45,910 nucleotides of DNA, from positions 1-45,910 of the forward strand of contig JAFVBR010000038.1 in NCBI GenBank assembly GCA_017479885.1, in the 5' to 3' direction. Both the position numbers and the translations under genes were made by a program. The notes under the pieces are model-generated. The model ran no database searches and was not told the origin of the DNA. It saw only the letters and a program-made list of their open reading frames with translations. The DNA comes from Paludibacteraceae bacterium. GTDB taxonomy: Bacteria; Bacteroidota; Bacteroidia; Bacteroidales; Paludibacteraceae. This document shows positions 1 through 9,486 of this stretch, piece after piece. How positions within the stretch are numbered: position 1 is the stretch's first letter; each line of letters opens with the position of its first letter.

Positions 1-198
1 GCGCTCCTCTTGTCTTGCGGTTTCTAATTCGGTGTCGCTACGCTCCGCTTGATTATTGTTTTCTTTTTTTCCCACCCCCTTTTATATTTTCTGCTGTCAC
101 ACGGAGCGGCCACGCGCAACACAGGGCAAAACCGCCGCCTTGTCTCGACTCGTTCTTCAAAATAGGTATAGGCACACGATTCTGATTCTCCGACAAAA
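1..198. other. 5' edge of window, no gene seen
   Basis: No convincing gene is visible. Frames are broken by stops, and the minus-strand open frame across this stretch has no recognisable protein features and overlaps the signal peptide of the next gene. There is no clear TAnnTTTG promoter element, so the first gene may be transcribed from further upstream, outside the window. Confidence 0.5.
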
Positions 199-1236
199 GT
201 GAAAAAGACATTATTCATATTCGCAATGATGTTGGCAAGCATCGGTTGTACGCTTGCACAAGCAACACCCTTCAAAGAAGGCGTGTTCCGATATGCTCCC
301 TACGGGCACTCCCTACTGAGCGATGTGCACCCTTACTTCGTAAGGCTTGACGTAGGAGGAATAAGCAACCACTCCGAATGGGACTGGGGGCAGACCGGCA
401 AACAATGGAGGGTCAACACCTTCGCCGTGTTCGGCTTCGCATTGCCATTGTGGAGAGGAGATATCGTAAGCCACGAATATGCACTGAGTGTTACATGGCC
501 TATGTCTGCCACCATCTGGCTCGACCTGTTCGAACATGTGACAGCACCAGTCGTGAATGCTGATTGGCGTATCGCATTGCCCGTGTGGACTTTTATGCAC
601 AGAGCTGACAAAGGGTTCCTCAGAAACTACTCCGTCAGTGTCGCACCTTTTAAGCACGAGAGCACGCACATAGGCGACGAACTGGTGCTACAACATGTTG
701 ACCAAGGCTTTCCGCTCAGACGGGTCAACGTCAGCTACAACTACTCAGAGTATGTTTTCACGGTGAACGAAGCTGAGGATTTCCGGGCGGAGTGTCATAC
801 TCTGCGCCTCGGACTGATGCTGCTCTGGGCACCCAAGGAAGGCTGGTACTTCATCGACGAGACCGACGGCGACGCCACTCTGGCACAGCCACGAGTCTCA
901 CCATGGGAACTGTATCTGCAATACCAATACCAGTCACGTGCATCAAAACACGGGTTTCAGGCTGTGGTGTCGGCCGAAGTGCGCAACCGTGCCTTATACG
1001 GATACCCCGTCTTCAACCGGGACAAGGATGAAGCACTGAGTTACGAAATGCAACCAGAAAAAAGAGTATTCACCTACAATGTTTTCGCAGGCGCACGCTG
1101 GTGCAATCCCAAATACGACGGATATTTCTCGCGGTTCTCAATGGGAATACGTGCATATCACGGCAACAACCCATACGGGCAGTTCCGCAACCACAAGAAC
1201 TTCAACCATGTAGGAGTTTCACTCGTGTTTGAATAG
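199..1236 (+). CDS. putative outer-membrane protein, unknown function
   Basis: The protein is 345 residues with a clear N-terminal signal peptide: KK, then a hydrophobic stretch ending near TLAQA, so it is exported. The mature part is rich in alternating aromatic and polar residues (for example LYLQYQYQS and FTYNVFAGARW). It ends in a beta-strand-like tail, VGVSLVFE, which suggests a beta-barrel or another outer-membrane protein. I do not recognise the family; a DUF1207-like barrel is one possibility. The start is GTG at 199: the same frame has a stop at 169-171 and no ATG precedes the signal peptide. fmt begins 48 bases after its stop on the same strand, so the two may be co-transcribed. Export is well supported; function is unknown. 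Confidence 0.8.
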   Translation: MKKTLFIFAMMLASIGCTLAQATPFKEGVFRYAPYGHSLLSDVHPYFVRLDVGGISNHSEWDWGQTGKQWRVNTFAVFGFALPLWRGDIVSHEYALSVTWPMSATIWLDLFEHVTAPVVNADWRIALPVWTFMHRADKGFLRNYSVSVAPFKHESTHIGDELVLQHVDQGFPLRRVNVSYNYSEYVFTVNEAEDFRAECHTLRLGLMLLWAPKEGWYFIDETDGDATLAQPRVSPWELYLQYQYQSRASKHGFQAVVSAEVRNRALYGYPVFNRDKDEALSYEMQPEKRVFTYNVFAGARWCNPKYDGYFSRFSMGIRAYHGNNPYGQFRNHKNFNHVGVSLVFE

Positions 1237-1284
1237 GAAGAACAGCAAGGAAAAACAAGAATCTCAAGAAACTACGAATACAAC

Positions 1285-2190
1285 ATGACAAAACAAGAAC
1301 TGAGAATAATATACATGGGTACGCCTGACTTCGCGGTGGAAAGTCTGAGAGCGCTGGTGGAACAAGGCTACAATGTGGTGGCTGTGGTCACCATGCCCGA
1401 CAAACCGGCAGGAAGAGGACACAAAGTGCAATTCTCTCCCGTAAAGCAGTATGCACTGCAAGCAGGTCTCCCCGTACTTCAACCCGAGAAACTGAAAGAC
1501 GAGAATTTTGTGGAGGAGTTGCGCGGTTATAAGGCTGACTTGCAGATTGTGGTGGCTTTCCGCATGCTGCCTGAGGTGGTGTGGGCTATGCCACGACTCG
1601 GCACATTCAACCTCCACGCCTCACTATTGCCGCAATATCGCGGGGCAGCGCCTATCAACTGGGCTATCATCAACGGAGACAAAGAGACGGGAGCAACTAC
1701 GTTTTTCTTGAAACACGAGATTGATACCGGAGACATCATTATGCAAAGGCGCATCAGCATCGCTCAGGAAGAAGATGCCGGCAGCGTACATGACAGACTG
1801 ATGACTATGGGGGCAAAGATGGTATGCGACACTGTGGATCTTATTCTCTCCGATGATGTTCATCCTCTACCACAACCCGAACTGCCGGAATCAGAGTTGC
1901 GACCCGCACCAAAGATATTTCGCGAGACATGCAGGATAGACCCCACAAAGACCGCACAACAAGTCCACGACTTTGTGCGGGGACTGAGTCCCTACCCTGC
2001 CGCATGGTGCACTATGCAACTCAACGGCGAAGAGCAGACAGTGAAAATATACAAAACTGCACTCGCTAAAGACAAACAAAAGAACCATTTGTATATCGAT
2101 TGTGCTGACGGTCCACTGGAACTGCTTGAGATACAACTCCCAAGCAAACGGCGCATGACGGTAAAAGATTATCTGAATGGATTACATTAG
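1285..2190 (+). CDS. fmt: methionyl-tRNA formyltransferase
   Basis: This enzyme transfers a formyl group from 10-formyl-tetrahydrofolate to the amino group of Met-tRNAfMet, making the initiator tRNA in the cytoplasm. The N-terminal formyltransferase domain (about residues 6-190) starts with RIIYMGTPDFAVESL. It carries the signature HASLLPQYRGAAPINWAI followed by GDKETGATTFF and IDTGDII; the catalytic Asn-His-Asp set is in the FNLHASLLP and DTGD segments. A C-terminal OB-like domain (about 205-301) ends in KRRMTVKDYLNG, typical of the family. At 301 residues it has near-normal length. Its last 14 bases overlap the start of the HD-domain gene, so translation of the two is probably coupled. Confidence 0.97.
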   Translation: MTKQELRIIYMGTPDFAVESLRALVEQGYNVVAVVTMPDKPAGRGHKVQFSPVKQYALQAGLPVLQPEKLKDENFVEELRGYKADLQIVVAFRMLPEVVWAMPRLGTFNLHASLLPQYRGAAPINWAIINGDKETGATTFFLKHEIDTGDIIMQRRISIAQEEDAGSVHDRLMTMGAKMVCDTVDLILSDDVHPLPQPELPESELRPAPKIFRETCRIDPTKTAQQVHDFVRGLSPYPAAWCTMQLNGEEQTVKIYKTALAKDKQKNHLYIDCADGPLELLEIQLPSKRRMTVKDYLNGLH

Positions 2191-2713
2191 CCTCATAGAC
2201 AAATACTACTCGCATGTGCCCGAACTGAAACAAGTACTGCTCACTCACAGCAGGCAGGTGACCGAGCGGGCACTGAAGATTCTCGACCTCCACCCTAAGT
2301 TTGAGGTCGATCGCGGTTTTATAGAAGAGGCTGCCATGCTGCATGACATCGGAATAATCTACTGCGATGCGCCCAAAATTCACTGCCATGGCAGCCATAA
2401 ATACATTGAGCACGGCTATCTCGGAGCCGAACTGCTGAGAAAAGAAGGTCTCCCCTTGCATGCCGGGGTGGCGGAAAGACACACCGGAAGCGGTATTACG
2501 CTTGAGCAGGTTATCAGAGAGCAACTGCCACTACCCGAGCGCGACTATTGCCCGCAGACAATCGAAGAGGAGATAATCTGTTACGCCGACAAATTCTACT
2601 CGAAAAGTCACCTCGGCGAGGAACTGCCATACGACAAAGTGAGATACAACATCTGGCGTTACGGACACGAAGCTGTACAACGTTTCGACAGATGGCGCGA
2701 AATGTTCGAGTAA
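2177..2713 (+). CDS. HD-domain hydrolase, uncharacterised
   Basis: The protein is 178 residues and soluble, with an HD-superfamily fold. The metal-binding signature is visible: an early His in LTHSRQV (about residue 24), the doublet in AAMLHDIGI (about 55), and later His residues in CHGSHKYIEHG and AERHTGSG. HD proteins are metal-dependent phosphohydrolases acting on nucleotides or other phosphate esters, but the substrate cannot be read from sequence. The ATG lies inside the end of fmt (14-base overlap in another frame). This gives a firm start and suggests an operon. The gene ends 26 bases before the stop of the opposing DUF3078 gene, with no strong hairpin between. Confidence 0.88.
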   Translation: MDYISLIDKYYSHVPELKQVLLTHSRQVTERALKILDLHPKFEVDRGFIEEAAMLHDIGIIYCDAPKIHCHGSHKYIEHGYLGAELLRKEGLPLHAGVAERHTGSGITLEQVIREQLPLPERDYCPQTIEEEIICYADKFYSKSHLGEELPYDKVRYNIWRYGHEAVQRFDRWREMFE

Positions 2714-2739
2714 TTGAATTCCTAAAGATATTTTAACCC

Positions 2740-4143
2740 TTAATGGAACTTGTGCGAAAATCCTACTGAGATAAACTCTTTGAACTGGATTTTGGCACGT
2801 TCATCGTCAGGCAAGATGACTGTATTGTCATAACGAGGGTGCAAAAGAATTCTTGCTGACAAGAAACGATTGATAAGAAAATCGGCAGCAATCTCAAGGT
2901 CGAGTTCCACACGCGAATAGTTGGTATAGAAATAGAACTTGCTGTCAAGACTGATCTCACGCACAGGCTTGTAGAGCCACTCCACACGAATGGATGAACC
3001 CGCTTCATTAAGTACTTTCTGACCGGCGGGGATAGAGAATGAAGTCTGTGAGGCGTGAATGGTGTCAGCAGCAGCCACCATACGATAGGTTAACGGAGAA
3101 AACAACAGCGAAAGACCTTTCACCGGCTTATAGTCGAGACCAAGCGACAGATTGAGACGGGCAGGAGTAAAGGGTGCAGTCTTTGCCTCTTTGGTATTTT
3201 CCTTCCAAGTATGGAAGAAATGCGTCTGGAACTCGGCAGACAGCGTTCCGCTAAGTTTGTCCACTATCTTGATACCGAACTTGGAGTAGAGTTTGAAAAG
3301 GTCCTCATTGGTGTTGATCTTGCGAAGCGTATCAGCACTGACTGTATTAAAACCGAATCTCCATTCGCCGGTATTCTCCCACGTAATATTCCTGCGATTA
3401 TTATAAATAATCTTACCCTGCAAAATACCGAGAACGGCGAAACTGCTGTTACCGCCTGCATACCAGTTTTTGGTAACGTAGTTCTGAGACAACTGTACCA
3501 TAGTGGTAGCCTCTTTATACCAGTAAGTATATCGTTGTCGGATAGCACGAAGGCGGTCCAACCTGTCTTCTTGCGGATCAGGCACCAACGCTTTTATATG
3601 CCTTATTGGAATGACCTCAGGTTCAATCTCTCTATTGCGTATATCAGCAAGTATATCAGGTCGGTAAATACCGACATACAATTCGGGGTGATAAGTGGAT
3701 ATATAGCGGATAGACTGCTGATTGGAAGACAGATTATTAGTTGATTTCTTTTCCAAGAATGAACGCTCGGCAAAGCCGTCGGTGATTAGCCGGTCTGACA
3801 ATCGGTTAGAACGATAGTCTATTTGCGGCATTGAGAGAGCATCATCCGTAAGAGGCACATAGAGCAATGGCATAAGCAAAGGGTTAGCCTGCCACATCAT
3901 CTCGCTATAGTTACGGATACGCAGCGAGTCGCGCAAACCGACATGATACGGAAAAGCAGTGGTGGTGTCCTCAACAAAGCGCTTCCGGAGTTCAGCCAAC
4001 TCTTTCTCATGCAACTCTCTACCCTGCTGCTCAACAAGATAGAGAAGAAGCTGGTCGTTGCTAAGCACAATGTCTGTTGCTTGAATGCGGATAGCACACA
4101 TGCAGCAAAACAACACACACCATATTTTGCGCCGAGAAAGCAT
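2740..4143 (-). CDS. DUF3078 family protein, likely outer-membrane
   Basis: The protein has 467 residues. Residues 1-22 form a signal peptide (RRKIW, then a hydrophobic run). The C-terminal half carries the features I associate with Bacteroidetes DUF3078 proteins: KNWYAGGNSSFAVLGIL, then NITWENTGEWRFG, then KFGIKIVDKLSGTLSAEF, with beta-strand periodicity to an ISVGFSHKFH tail. That layout points to an outer-membrane barrel-like protein. The middle (residues 115-210) is polar and lacks a recognised domain. It is the last gene of a probable secA-lgt-DUF3078 transcript, 59 bases after lgt, with a perfect hairpin in the gap. The molecular function of the family is not known to me. Confidence 0.82.
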   Translation of the reverse strand: MLSRRKIWCVLFCCMCAIRIQATDIVLSNDQLLLYLVEQQGRELHEKELAELRKRFVEDTTTAFPYHVGLRDSLRIRNYSEMMWQANPLLMPLLYVPLTDDALSMPQIDYRSNRLSDRLITDGFAERSFLEKKSTNNLSSNQQSIRYISTYHPELYVGIYRPDILADIRNREIEPEVIPIRHIKALVPDPQEDRLDRLRAIRQRYTYWYKEATTMVQLSQNYVTKNWYAGGNSSFAVLGILQGKIIYNNRRNITWENTGEWRFGFNTVSADTLRKINTNEDLFKLYSKFGIKIVDKLSGTLSAEFQTHFFHTWKENTKEAKTAPFTPARLNLSLGLDYKPVKGLSLLFSPLTYRMVAAADTIHASQTSFSIPAGQKVLNEAGSSIRVEWLYKPVREISLDSKFYFYTNYSRVELDLEIAADFLINRFLSARILLHPRYDNTVILPDDERAKIQFKEFISVGFSHKFH

Positions 4144-4159
4144 AACTTTTCACTATTTG

Positions 4160-4183
4160 AGAGACATTCCGCCGAATGTCTCT
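4160..4183. repeat. perfect 10-bp-arm hairpin between lgt and DUF3078 gene
   Basis: AGAGACATTC and GAATGTCTCT form a perfect stem with a 4-base loop. It lies between the lgt stop and the DUF3078 start and has no T-run on either side, so it does not look like a standard terminator. Palindromes of the GTAGAGAC...GTCTCTAC type are often scattered through bacterial genomes; this may be one such element, or an RNA-processing or stability hairpin inside the operon. Confidence 0.6.
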
Positions 4184-4202
4184 ACAAGTCTGTTTGCTCT
4201 AT

Positions 4203-5087
4203 TTACTCCCACCAACGGTTGTGAGGTAATCCCTCTACCGGCGGTTTACGCAGAGAATGCCATATCAGCCAAATACCATATATGATAAAGGGGATACTGA
4301 GCCACTGACCCATATTGAGGAGCATGCCTGCCTCGAATGCTTCCTGATCGAGCTTGATAAATTCAAGACAGAAACGCGTAACAAAGATAATCTCAAAAAA
4401 GACACCAAAAATAAGTCCCTGCCGCTTACCGCAATCCCACTTGTAATACATGAGCATAGTAACTATGAACGCCACGATGCAGTACATCATCTCATATATT
4501 TGCGTGGGATGGCATGGCAGAGTGTCACCATTGCGTACGAAAAGAAATCCCCATGGCAAGTCGGTAGGATTGCCATAAATCTCCGAATTGAAGAGATTGC
4601 CAAGGCGAATAAGTGTGGCTGTAATGCAAATACCGATAACGAGCCTGTCAAAAATCCAATTGATGCCGGTATGGAAATGCTTCTTGTTGAGTATGATACC
4701 GGCAGTAATCAATCCTATTGCCCCGCCATGCGATGATAGTCCCCCCTGCCATATTTTGAGCAATTCAAGAGGATGCTCTATATACGGGTTGCGATAATTG
4801 ATGTTCCATGCAAATATCTGTATGGGTTCAAGTCCGAGAGTGGAGGCCTCATGCCATTCGTAGAACCAGCAATGTCCAAGTCGTGCACCTACAATGACAC
4901 CTGTCACCATATAGATGAAGATTTTGTCAGGCCAGTCCTCAGGAGCCTTGTCATGTTTATACAAACGCACCTGCATCAGATAGCAGAGATAGATACCCAC
5001 AGCCCACAATATGCCGTACCAACGGACCTCCAACGGTCCAAGACTGAAGGCTACCGGGTCAACATTCCATGTAACGAAAGAGAGCAT
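4203..5087 (-). CDS. lgt: prolipoprotein diacylglyceryl transferase
   Basis: Lgt is an inner-membrane enzyme that moves diacylglycerol from phosphatidylglycerol to the lipobox Cys of prolipoproteins, the first step of lipoprotein maturation. The 294-residue protein has about seven hydrophobic segments. The conserved family blocks are present: VRWYGILWAVG, GVIVGARLGHC, the signature QGGLSSHGGAIG, and LIRLGNLFNSEIYG (Arg and Asn of the active site), then the ATQIYEM-like block HPTQIYEMMYC. It starts 29 bases after the secA stop on the same strand. Pairing secA with lgt is sensible because lipoproteins pass through Sec before lipidation. This window alone encodes at least four lipobox proteins that would need Lgt. 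Confidence 0.97.
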   Translation of the reverse strand: MLSFVTWNVDPVAFSLGPLEVRWYGILWAVGIYLCYLMQVRLYKHDKAPEDWPDKIFIYMVTGVIVGARLGHCWFYEWHEASTLGLEPIQIFAWNINYRNPYIEHPLELLKIWQGGLSSHGGAIGLITAGIILNKKHFHTGINWIFDRLVIGICITATLIRLGNLFNSEIYGNPTDLPWGFLFVRNGDTLPCHPTQIYEMMYCIVAFIVTMLMYYKWDCGKRQGLIFGVFFEIIFVTRFCLEFIKLDQEAFEAGMLLNMGQWLSIPFIIYGIWLIWHSLRKPPVEGLPHNRWWE

Positions 5088-5116
5088 TAATTTCAGGTTA
5101 ACAGTTGAATTTATTA

Positions 5117-8100
5117 TTATGCCATTTTACCATGGCATTGTTTGTATTTCTTTCCGCTTCCGCACGGACACGGGTCATTAGGACGTATTTTCGGTTCAGT
5201 GCGTCTGATTGGTTCAGGCCGCTGCTGCTCACGTGTGTCGCGACCTGCAGCCTGCTGCTGAGCACGGTTCTCAAGCGAGTCTTTCTGCATGCGGTAGCGG
5301 CTCATATCCTGACGTCTCTGCGGTGCCTGTGCCTGCTGAGCCTCCTGCTGATTGGGCATATATAGTTGTCCGCGAAGCAGAATGCCTATGGCACGACGGT
5401 TGAAGTTGTTGAGCATCTGAGAGAACAGATTGAACGACTCAAGTTTATAAATCAAGAGCGGGTCTTTCTGCTCGTAACTTGCATTCTGCGCCGATTGCTT
5501 GAGGTCGTCCAATTGACGGAGATGCTCTTTCCACTCATCGTCAATCACGTAAAGCAATATGCGTTTTTCAAACTCCTTGACAATCTCCTTGCCCTCGTTC
5601 TCTACAGTGCGTTTCATGTTGGCAATAATTGGATATACGCGCTTGCCGTCGGTGAGGTCAACACGTACATTCTCGAACATATTGCCACGCGATTCGTAGG
5701 TACGTTTGATCAGAGGATTGATGGTCTGAGTCAGTTTGTCCATCTTACGTTTGAAAGTATCAAGAGCAGCCTCTGCAACCTTATCGGACAATTTGCTTGC
5801 ACGCGACGAGCGGAACTCATCTTCGGAGAAAGGCACCTCCATAGCAAATGTCTGCAGCAACTCCTGCTGCAATCCTTCGTAATCGAGGAAACTATGGTAG
5901 TCCTGAACAATAGCTTCTGCAGTGTCGTAGAGCATATTTGTGATATCCACGCCGAGACGTTCACCCATAAGAGCATGATGACGCTTGGCATAGATGACGT
6001 TACGCTGCTGGTTCATTACATCGTCATACTCAAGCAGACGCTTACGGATTCCGAAGTTGTTTTCCTCAACTTTCTTCTGGGCACGCTCGATACTGCTGTT
6101 TATCATCTTGTGCTCAATCACTTCACCCTCTTCAAGCCCCATTCTGTCCATCAGGCCTGCTATTCGCTCGCTGCCGAACATACGCATCAGGTCATCTTCA
6201 AGACTGACAAAGAAAACAGATGAACCCGGGTCACCCTGACGACCTGAACGGCCGCGCAACTGACGGTCCACACGGCGGCTCTCGTGCCGCTCGGTACCGA
6301 TAATAGCCAGACCGCCTGCCTCACGTACTTCAGGAGTAAGTTTGATATCAGTACCACGACCTGCCATGTTGGTGGCGATGGTGATGACACCTTTCTGTCC
6401 TGCCTCTTTGACAACCATTGCCTCCTGTTGGTGCAACTTGGCATTGAGCACATTATGTTTGAGTTTCTTGCGGTCGAGCATACGACTGAGCAACTCACTA
6501 ATCTCGACTGAAGTTGTACCTACAAGCACGGGTCTGCCATCTGCCACAAGACGCTCAATCTCTTCGATGACAGCATTGTACTTCTCGCGTTTGGTCTTGT
6601 AGATACGATCGTTCATATCAATACGTGCAACAGGGCGATTGGTAGGAATAACCACAACATCAAGTTTGTAGATATTCCAGAACTCACCTGCCTCTGTTTC
6701 TGCAGTACCGGTCATACCCGCAAGTTTGGAGTACATGCGGAAATAGTTTTGCAGAGTGATGGTTGCAAAGGTCTGTGTTGCTGCTTCCACTTTCACGTTC
6801 TCCTTCGCCTCAACAGCCTGATGCAGACCGTCGCTCCAACGGCGACCTTCCATGATACGGCCTGTCTGTTCGTCCACTATCTTCACCTCACCGTTCATGA
6901 TGACGTAGTCAACATCTTTCTCAAACAAAGTGTAGGCTTTAAGCAACTGGTTGACAGTGTGTACGCGCTCGCTCTTGATGCTGTACTGCTGCATAACTTC
7001 ATCCTTCTTCAGCTGCTTTTCTTCGGCAGAGATATTCATCTTCTCTATCTCGGCCACTTCACTTCCGACATCAGGCAGTACGAAGAACTGTGGGTCATCG
7101 GTTGAACCGGTGAGAGCATCTATACCCTTATCCGTCAACTCGATAGACTTATTTTTCTCGTCGATGACAAAGTATAGCACGTCAGTAGCGATGTGCATGT
7201 TCTTGTTGTTCTCCTGCATGTAGAACTCTTCGGTTTTCTGCAGACGAACCTTGTTGCCCTGTTCGGAGAGGAACTTGATGAGAGCCTTGTTCTTAGGCAT
7301 GCCCTTGAATGAGCGGAACAATGCCAACTCGCCCTCCTCTGCCACCTTTTTGTCTTCTGACGGCATTTTCTGACGTGCCTCGGCAAGCAGACGGGTGGTG
7401 AGTTGCTGCTGACTGCGCACAAGCAGTTCGACACGATGCTTGTACTCATCGAACATCTGCTCCTCACCCTTCTCCACTGGACCGGAGATAATCAACGGTG
7501 TACGCGCATCATCAATAAGCACTGAGTCAACCTCATCGACGATTGCATAGTTGTGCTTGCGCTGCACGAGATCCATTGGCGAGAAAGCCATATTGTCACG
7601 CAGATAGTCGAAACCGAACTCGTTGTTGGTACCGAAGGTAATATCGCAGGCGTATGCACGGCGACGCTCTTCGGAGTTGGGTTTGTATTTGTCGATACAA
7701 TCAACCGACAACCCGTGGAACATATAGAGCGGACCCATCCACTCGGAGTCACGTTTGGCAAGATAGTCGTTGACAGTAACAACATGTACACCTTCGTGAG
7801 TCAAGGCATTGAGGAATACGGGTAGCGTCGCAACGAGGGTTTTACCTTCACCGGTTGCCATCTCCGCTATCTTTCCCTGATGCAAAACCACGCCGCCTAT
7901 AAGCTGCACGTCATAGTGCACCATGTCCCAGGTAATCTCGTTACCTCCCGCCATCCAGTGGTTCTGATAGACAGCCTTATCGCCCTCAATATGCACAAAA
8001 TCGTGGTCGATACTCAGGTCTTTATCCATCTGAGTGGCAATCACTTCTATCGTCTCATTCTCTGCAAAGCGGCGGGCGGTACTCTTCACTATAGCAAACA

Positions 8101-8428
8101 CCTCGGGAAGCACCTGAAGGAGCACTTCTTCGTACTTCTTGGTAATGGTCTTCTCCAGTTCATCAACCTCGCGATAAATCTTCTCGCGTTTCTCTATCGG
8201 AGTATCCTCCACAGTGGCTTTGAGGTCAACAATACGTTGCTTCTCTTGTGCCACATAGTCGGCTATCTGCTGCTTTATCTGCTCGGTACGCTGACGCAGT
8301 TCGTTGTTGTCAAGTTTGTCAATCTGTTCGTATTGTGCCTTTATTTTCTCCACATACGGCATAATCTCACGCAAGTCACGCTGTGACTTGTTGCCGAACA
8401 GCTTCTGCAAAAATTCTACAAATCCCAT
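5117..8428 (-). CDS. secA: preprotein translocase ATPase SecA
   Basis: SecA is the ATP-driven motor that pushes unfolded preproteins through SecYEG. The protein is 1103 residues, long as in other Bacteroidetes SecA. Walker A is in [14 protein letters not shown], Walker B in [19 protein letters not shown], and the second motor domain in [10 protein letters not shown] and [15 protein letters not shown]. The N-terminal segment begins [13 protein letters not shown] Gln/Arg-rich linker leads to a C-terminal zinc-binding SEC-C motif, [17 protein letters not shown], which contacts SecB or ribosomes in other species. A promoter of the Bacteroidetes type sits about 55 bases upstream. The long plus-strand open frames across this gene are antisense shadows. 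Confidence 0.99.
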   Translation of the reverse strand: MGFVEFLQKLFGNKSQRDLREIMPYVEKIKAQYEQIDKLDNNELRQRTEQIKQQIADYVAQEKQRIVDLKATVEDTPIEKREKIYREVDELEKTITKKYEEVLLQVLPEVFAIVKSTARRFAENETIEVIATQMDKDLSIDHDFVHIEGDKAVYQNHWMAGGNEITWDMVHYDVQLIGGVVLHQGKIAEMATGEGKTLVATLPVFLNALTHEGVHVVTVNDYLAKRDSEWMGPLYMFHGLSVDCIDKYKPNSEERRRAYACDITFGTNNEFGFDYLRDNMAFSPMDLVQRKHNYAIVDEVDSVLIDDARTPLIISGPVEKGEEQMFDEYKHRVELLVRSQQQLTTRLLAEARQKMPSEDKKVAEEGELALFRSFKGMPKNKALIKFLSEQGNKVRLQKTEEFYMQENNKNMHIATDVLYFVIDEKNKSIELTDKGIDALTGSTDDPQFFVLPDVGSEVAEIEKMNISAEEKQLKKDEVMQQYSIKSERVHTVNQLLKAYTLFEKDVDYVIMNGEVKIVDEQTGRIMEGRRWSDGLHQAVEAKENVKVEAATQTFATITLQNYFRMYSKLAGMTGTAETEAGEFWNIYKLDVVVIPTNRPVARIDMNDRIYKTKREKYNAVIEEIERLVADGRPVLVGTTSVEISELLSRMLDRKKLKHNVLNAKLHQQEAMVVKEAGQKGVITIATNMAGRGTDIKLTPEVREAGGLAIIGTERHESRRVDRQLRGRSGRQGDPGSSVFFVSLEDDLMRMFGSERIAGLMDRMGLEEGEVIEHKMINSSIERAQKKVEENNFGIRKRLLEYDDVMNQQRNVIYAKRHHALMGERLGVDITNMLYDTAEAIVQDYHSFLDYEGLQQELLQTFAMEVPFSEDEFRSSRASKLSDKVAEAALDTFKRKMDKLTQTINPLIKRTYESRGNMFENVRVDLTDGKRVYPIIANMKRTVENEGKEIVKEFEKRILLYVIDDEWKEHLRQLDDLKQSAQNASYEQKDPLLIYKLESFNLFSQMLNNFNRRAIGILLRGQLYMPNQQEAQQAQAPQRRQDMSRYRMQKDSLENRAQQQAAGRDTREQQRPEPIRRTEPKIRPNDPCPCGSGKKYKQCHGKMA

Positions 8429-8481
8429 ATATTATTGCGGTTTAATATTGTTTATATTCTTGGTACTGCATATTTAGCGTG

Positions 8482-8489
8482 CAAAGTTA
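8482..8489 (-). promoter_or_regulatory. secA promoter, -7 element
   Basis: Read on the minus strand this is TAACTTTG, a match to the Bacteroidetes -7 consensus TAnnTTTG. A GTTG lies 20 bases further upstream in the place of the -33 TTTG. The inferred start is near 8476, giving a leader of roughly 50 bases before the secA ATG. Confidence 0.65.
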
Positions 8490-8555
8490 CTACTTTTCCG
8501 CCGAATAAGCAACAACAAAAACCATACCGCTGTAAAAAACAGTCGTATAAAGCAC

Positions 8556-8582
8556 GGGAAACTGCCAAATTGACAGTTTCCC
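8556..8582 (-). terminator. hairpin after the esterase gene
   Basis: GGGAAACTG and CAGTTTCCC form a perfect 9-bp stem around a 9-base loop, 54 bases after the esterase stop. On the minus strand it is followed only by a T-rich stretch (TTTAT, then TTTTTT about 20 bases later), so it is a plausible but not classical terminator for the amidase operon. Confidence 0.5.
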
Positions 8583-8636
8583 ATAAGAGGTTTAGCATAT
8601 ACGTGACTTAGGAATCTTAAGTAGCTGATATAAGAA

Positions 8637-9485
8637 CTACAACTCGCTAAGCCAATGGAGCAGAGACTGGCGGAAGACAGCAGTTTGCGGTATCTCGCGC
8701 TGAAAACCGAAGCCATGACCGCCTGTGGGCATAATCAACAGTTCCGCAGGCACTTTGTTGGCGGTAAGTGCCGAGTAGAAATCAATGCTGTTGCTCACCT
8801 GCACTGTTTTGTCGTCCTGACAGGCAACAATAAAGCAGGGCGGTGTGTCAGATGTTACATTATTCTTCAGGGTCCATTTGGCACGCTGCATTTCAGTAGG
8901 ATTATCTCCAAGCAACAACTGACATGTCTTCTTATGCGTATCACCCATCATTGAGAGTACGGGATAGACAAGCACGGAGAAGTCAGGGCGGGTCTTACTG
9001 TCGGTGTACATTGTGGTAAGCGAACCTGCAAGATGACCGCCTGCCGAGAAACCTATCACACCTATCTTGTCAGGCAGAAGATTCCATACTTCGGCACTGT
9101 CGCGCAAGATACGCATAGCATCAAGGGCATCCTCCAGAGGCACATTCTCATGTCCGTTGGGCATACGATATTTGAGCACTGCCACAGCAATGTTCTGCTG
9201 CATAGCCCACTGCGCTACATAAATGCCTTCGTTGGGAATGGACACATACTGGTAGGCTCCCCCTGGACAACAGAGCATCATGGGAACTTTCTTGTCTGTT
9301 TTGGGCAGATAGACATCAATCCGCGGTTCGGTGATTTCGTATATCTGGCCGTGAGTGCCTACGCGTTCGGGTGTGGTGATTCCATTACCGCCTTTGCGGG
9401 GCAATTGTATAACTTTAGGTTCTGCCTGCTGCGCAGATATCATCCCTGCCCACACAATAGCGAGCACAAATAAAATTCGCTTCAT
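8637..9485 (-). CDS. secreted alpha/beta hydrolase, acetyl-esterase-like
   Basis: The protein is 282 residues with a signal peptide (residues 1-19, ending ISAQQ), so it acts in the periplasm or outside. The fold is alpha/beta hydrolase of the Aes/carbohydrate-esterase kind. An oxyanion segment CPGGAYQYVS is at 73-82, the nucleophile Ser147 in GFSAGGHLAG, Asp225 in CQDDKTVQVSNS, and His257 in PTGGHGFGF. Such enzymes usually remove acetyl groups from polysaccharides. It lies one base after the stop of the amidase gene. In that setting an attractive but unproven role is removing O-acetyl groups from MurNAc. Catalytic competence looks intact; the substrate is inferred only from neighbours. Confidence 0.88.
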   Translation of the reverse strand: MKRILFVLAIVWAGMISAQQAEPKVIQLPRKGGNGITTPERVGTHGQIYEITEPRIDVYLPKTDKKVPMMLCCPGGAYQYVSIPNEGIYVAQWAMQQNIAVAVLKYRMPNGHENVPLEDALDAMRILRDSAEVWNLLPDKIGVIGFSAGGHLAGSLTTMYTDSKTRPDFSVLVYPVLSMMGDTHKKTCQLLLGDNPTEMQRAKWTLKNNVTSDTPPCFIVACQDDKTVQVSNSIDFYSALTANKVPAELLIMPTGGHGFGFQREIPQTAVFRQSLLHWLSEL

Positions 9486-9486
9486 A

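Noticed and set aside
24-275. Minus-strand 83-codon frame at the window start
   Set aside because: It overlaps the signal peptide of the first real gene and has no protein-like features.
5366-6223. Long plus-strand open frame of 285 codons
   Set aside because: It is antisense to secA, has no start context or protein family features, and the minus-strand SecA reading is certain.
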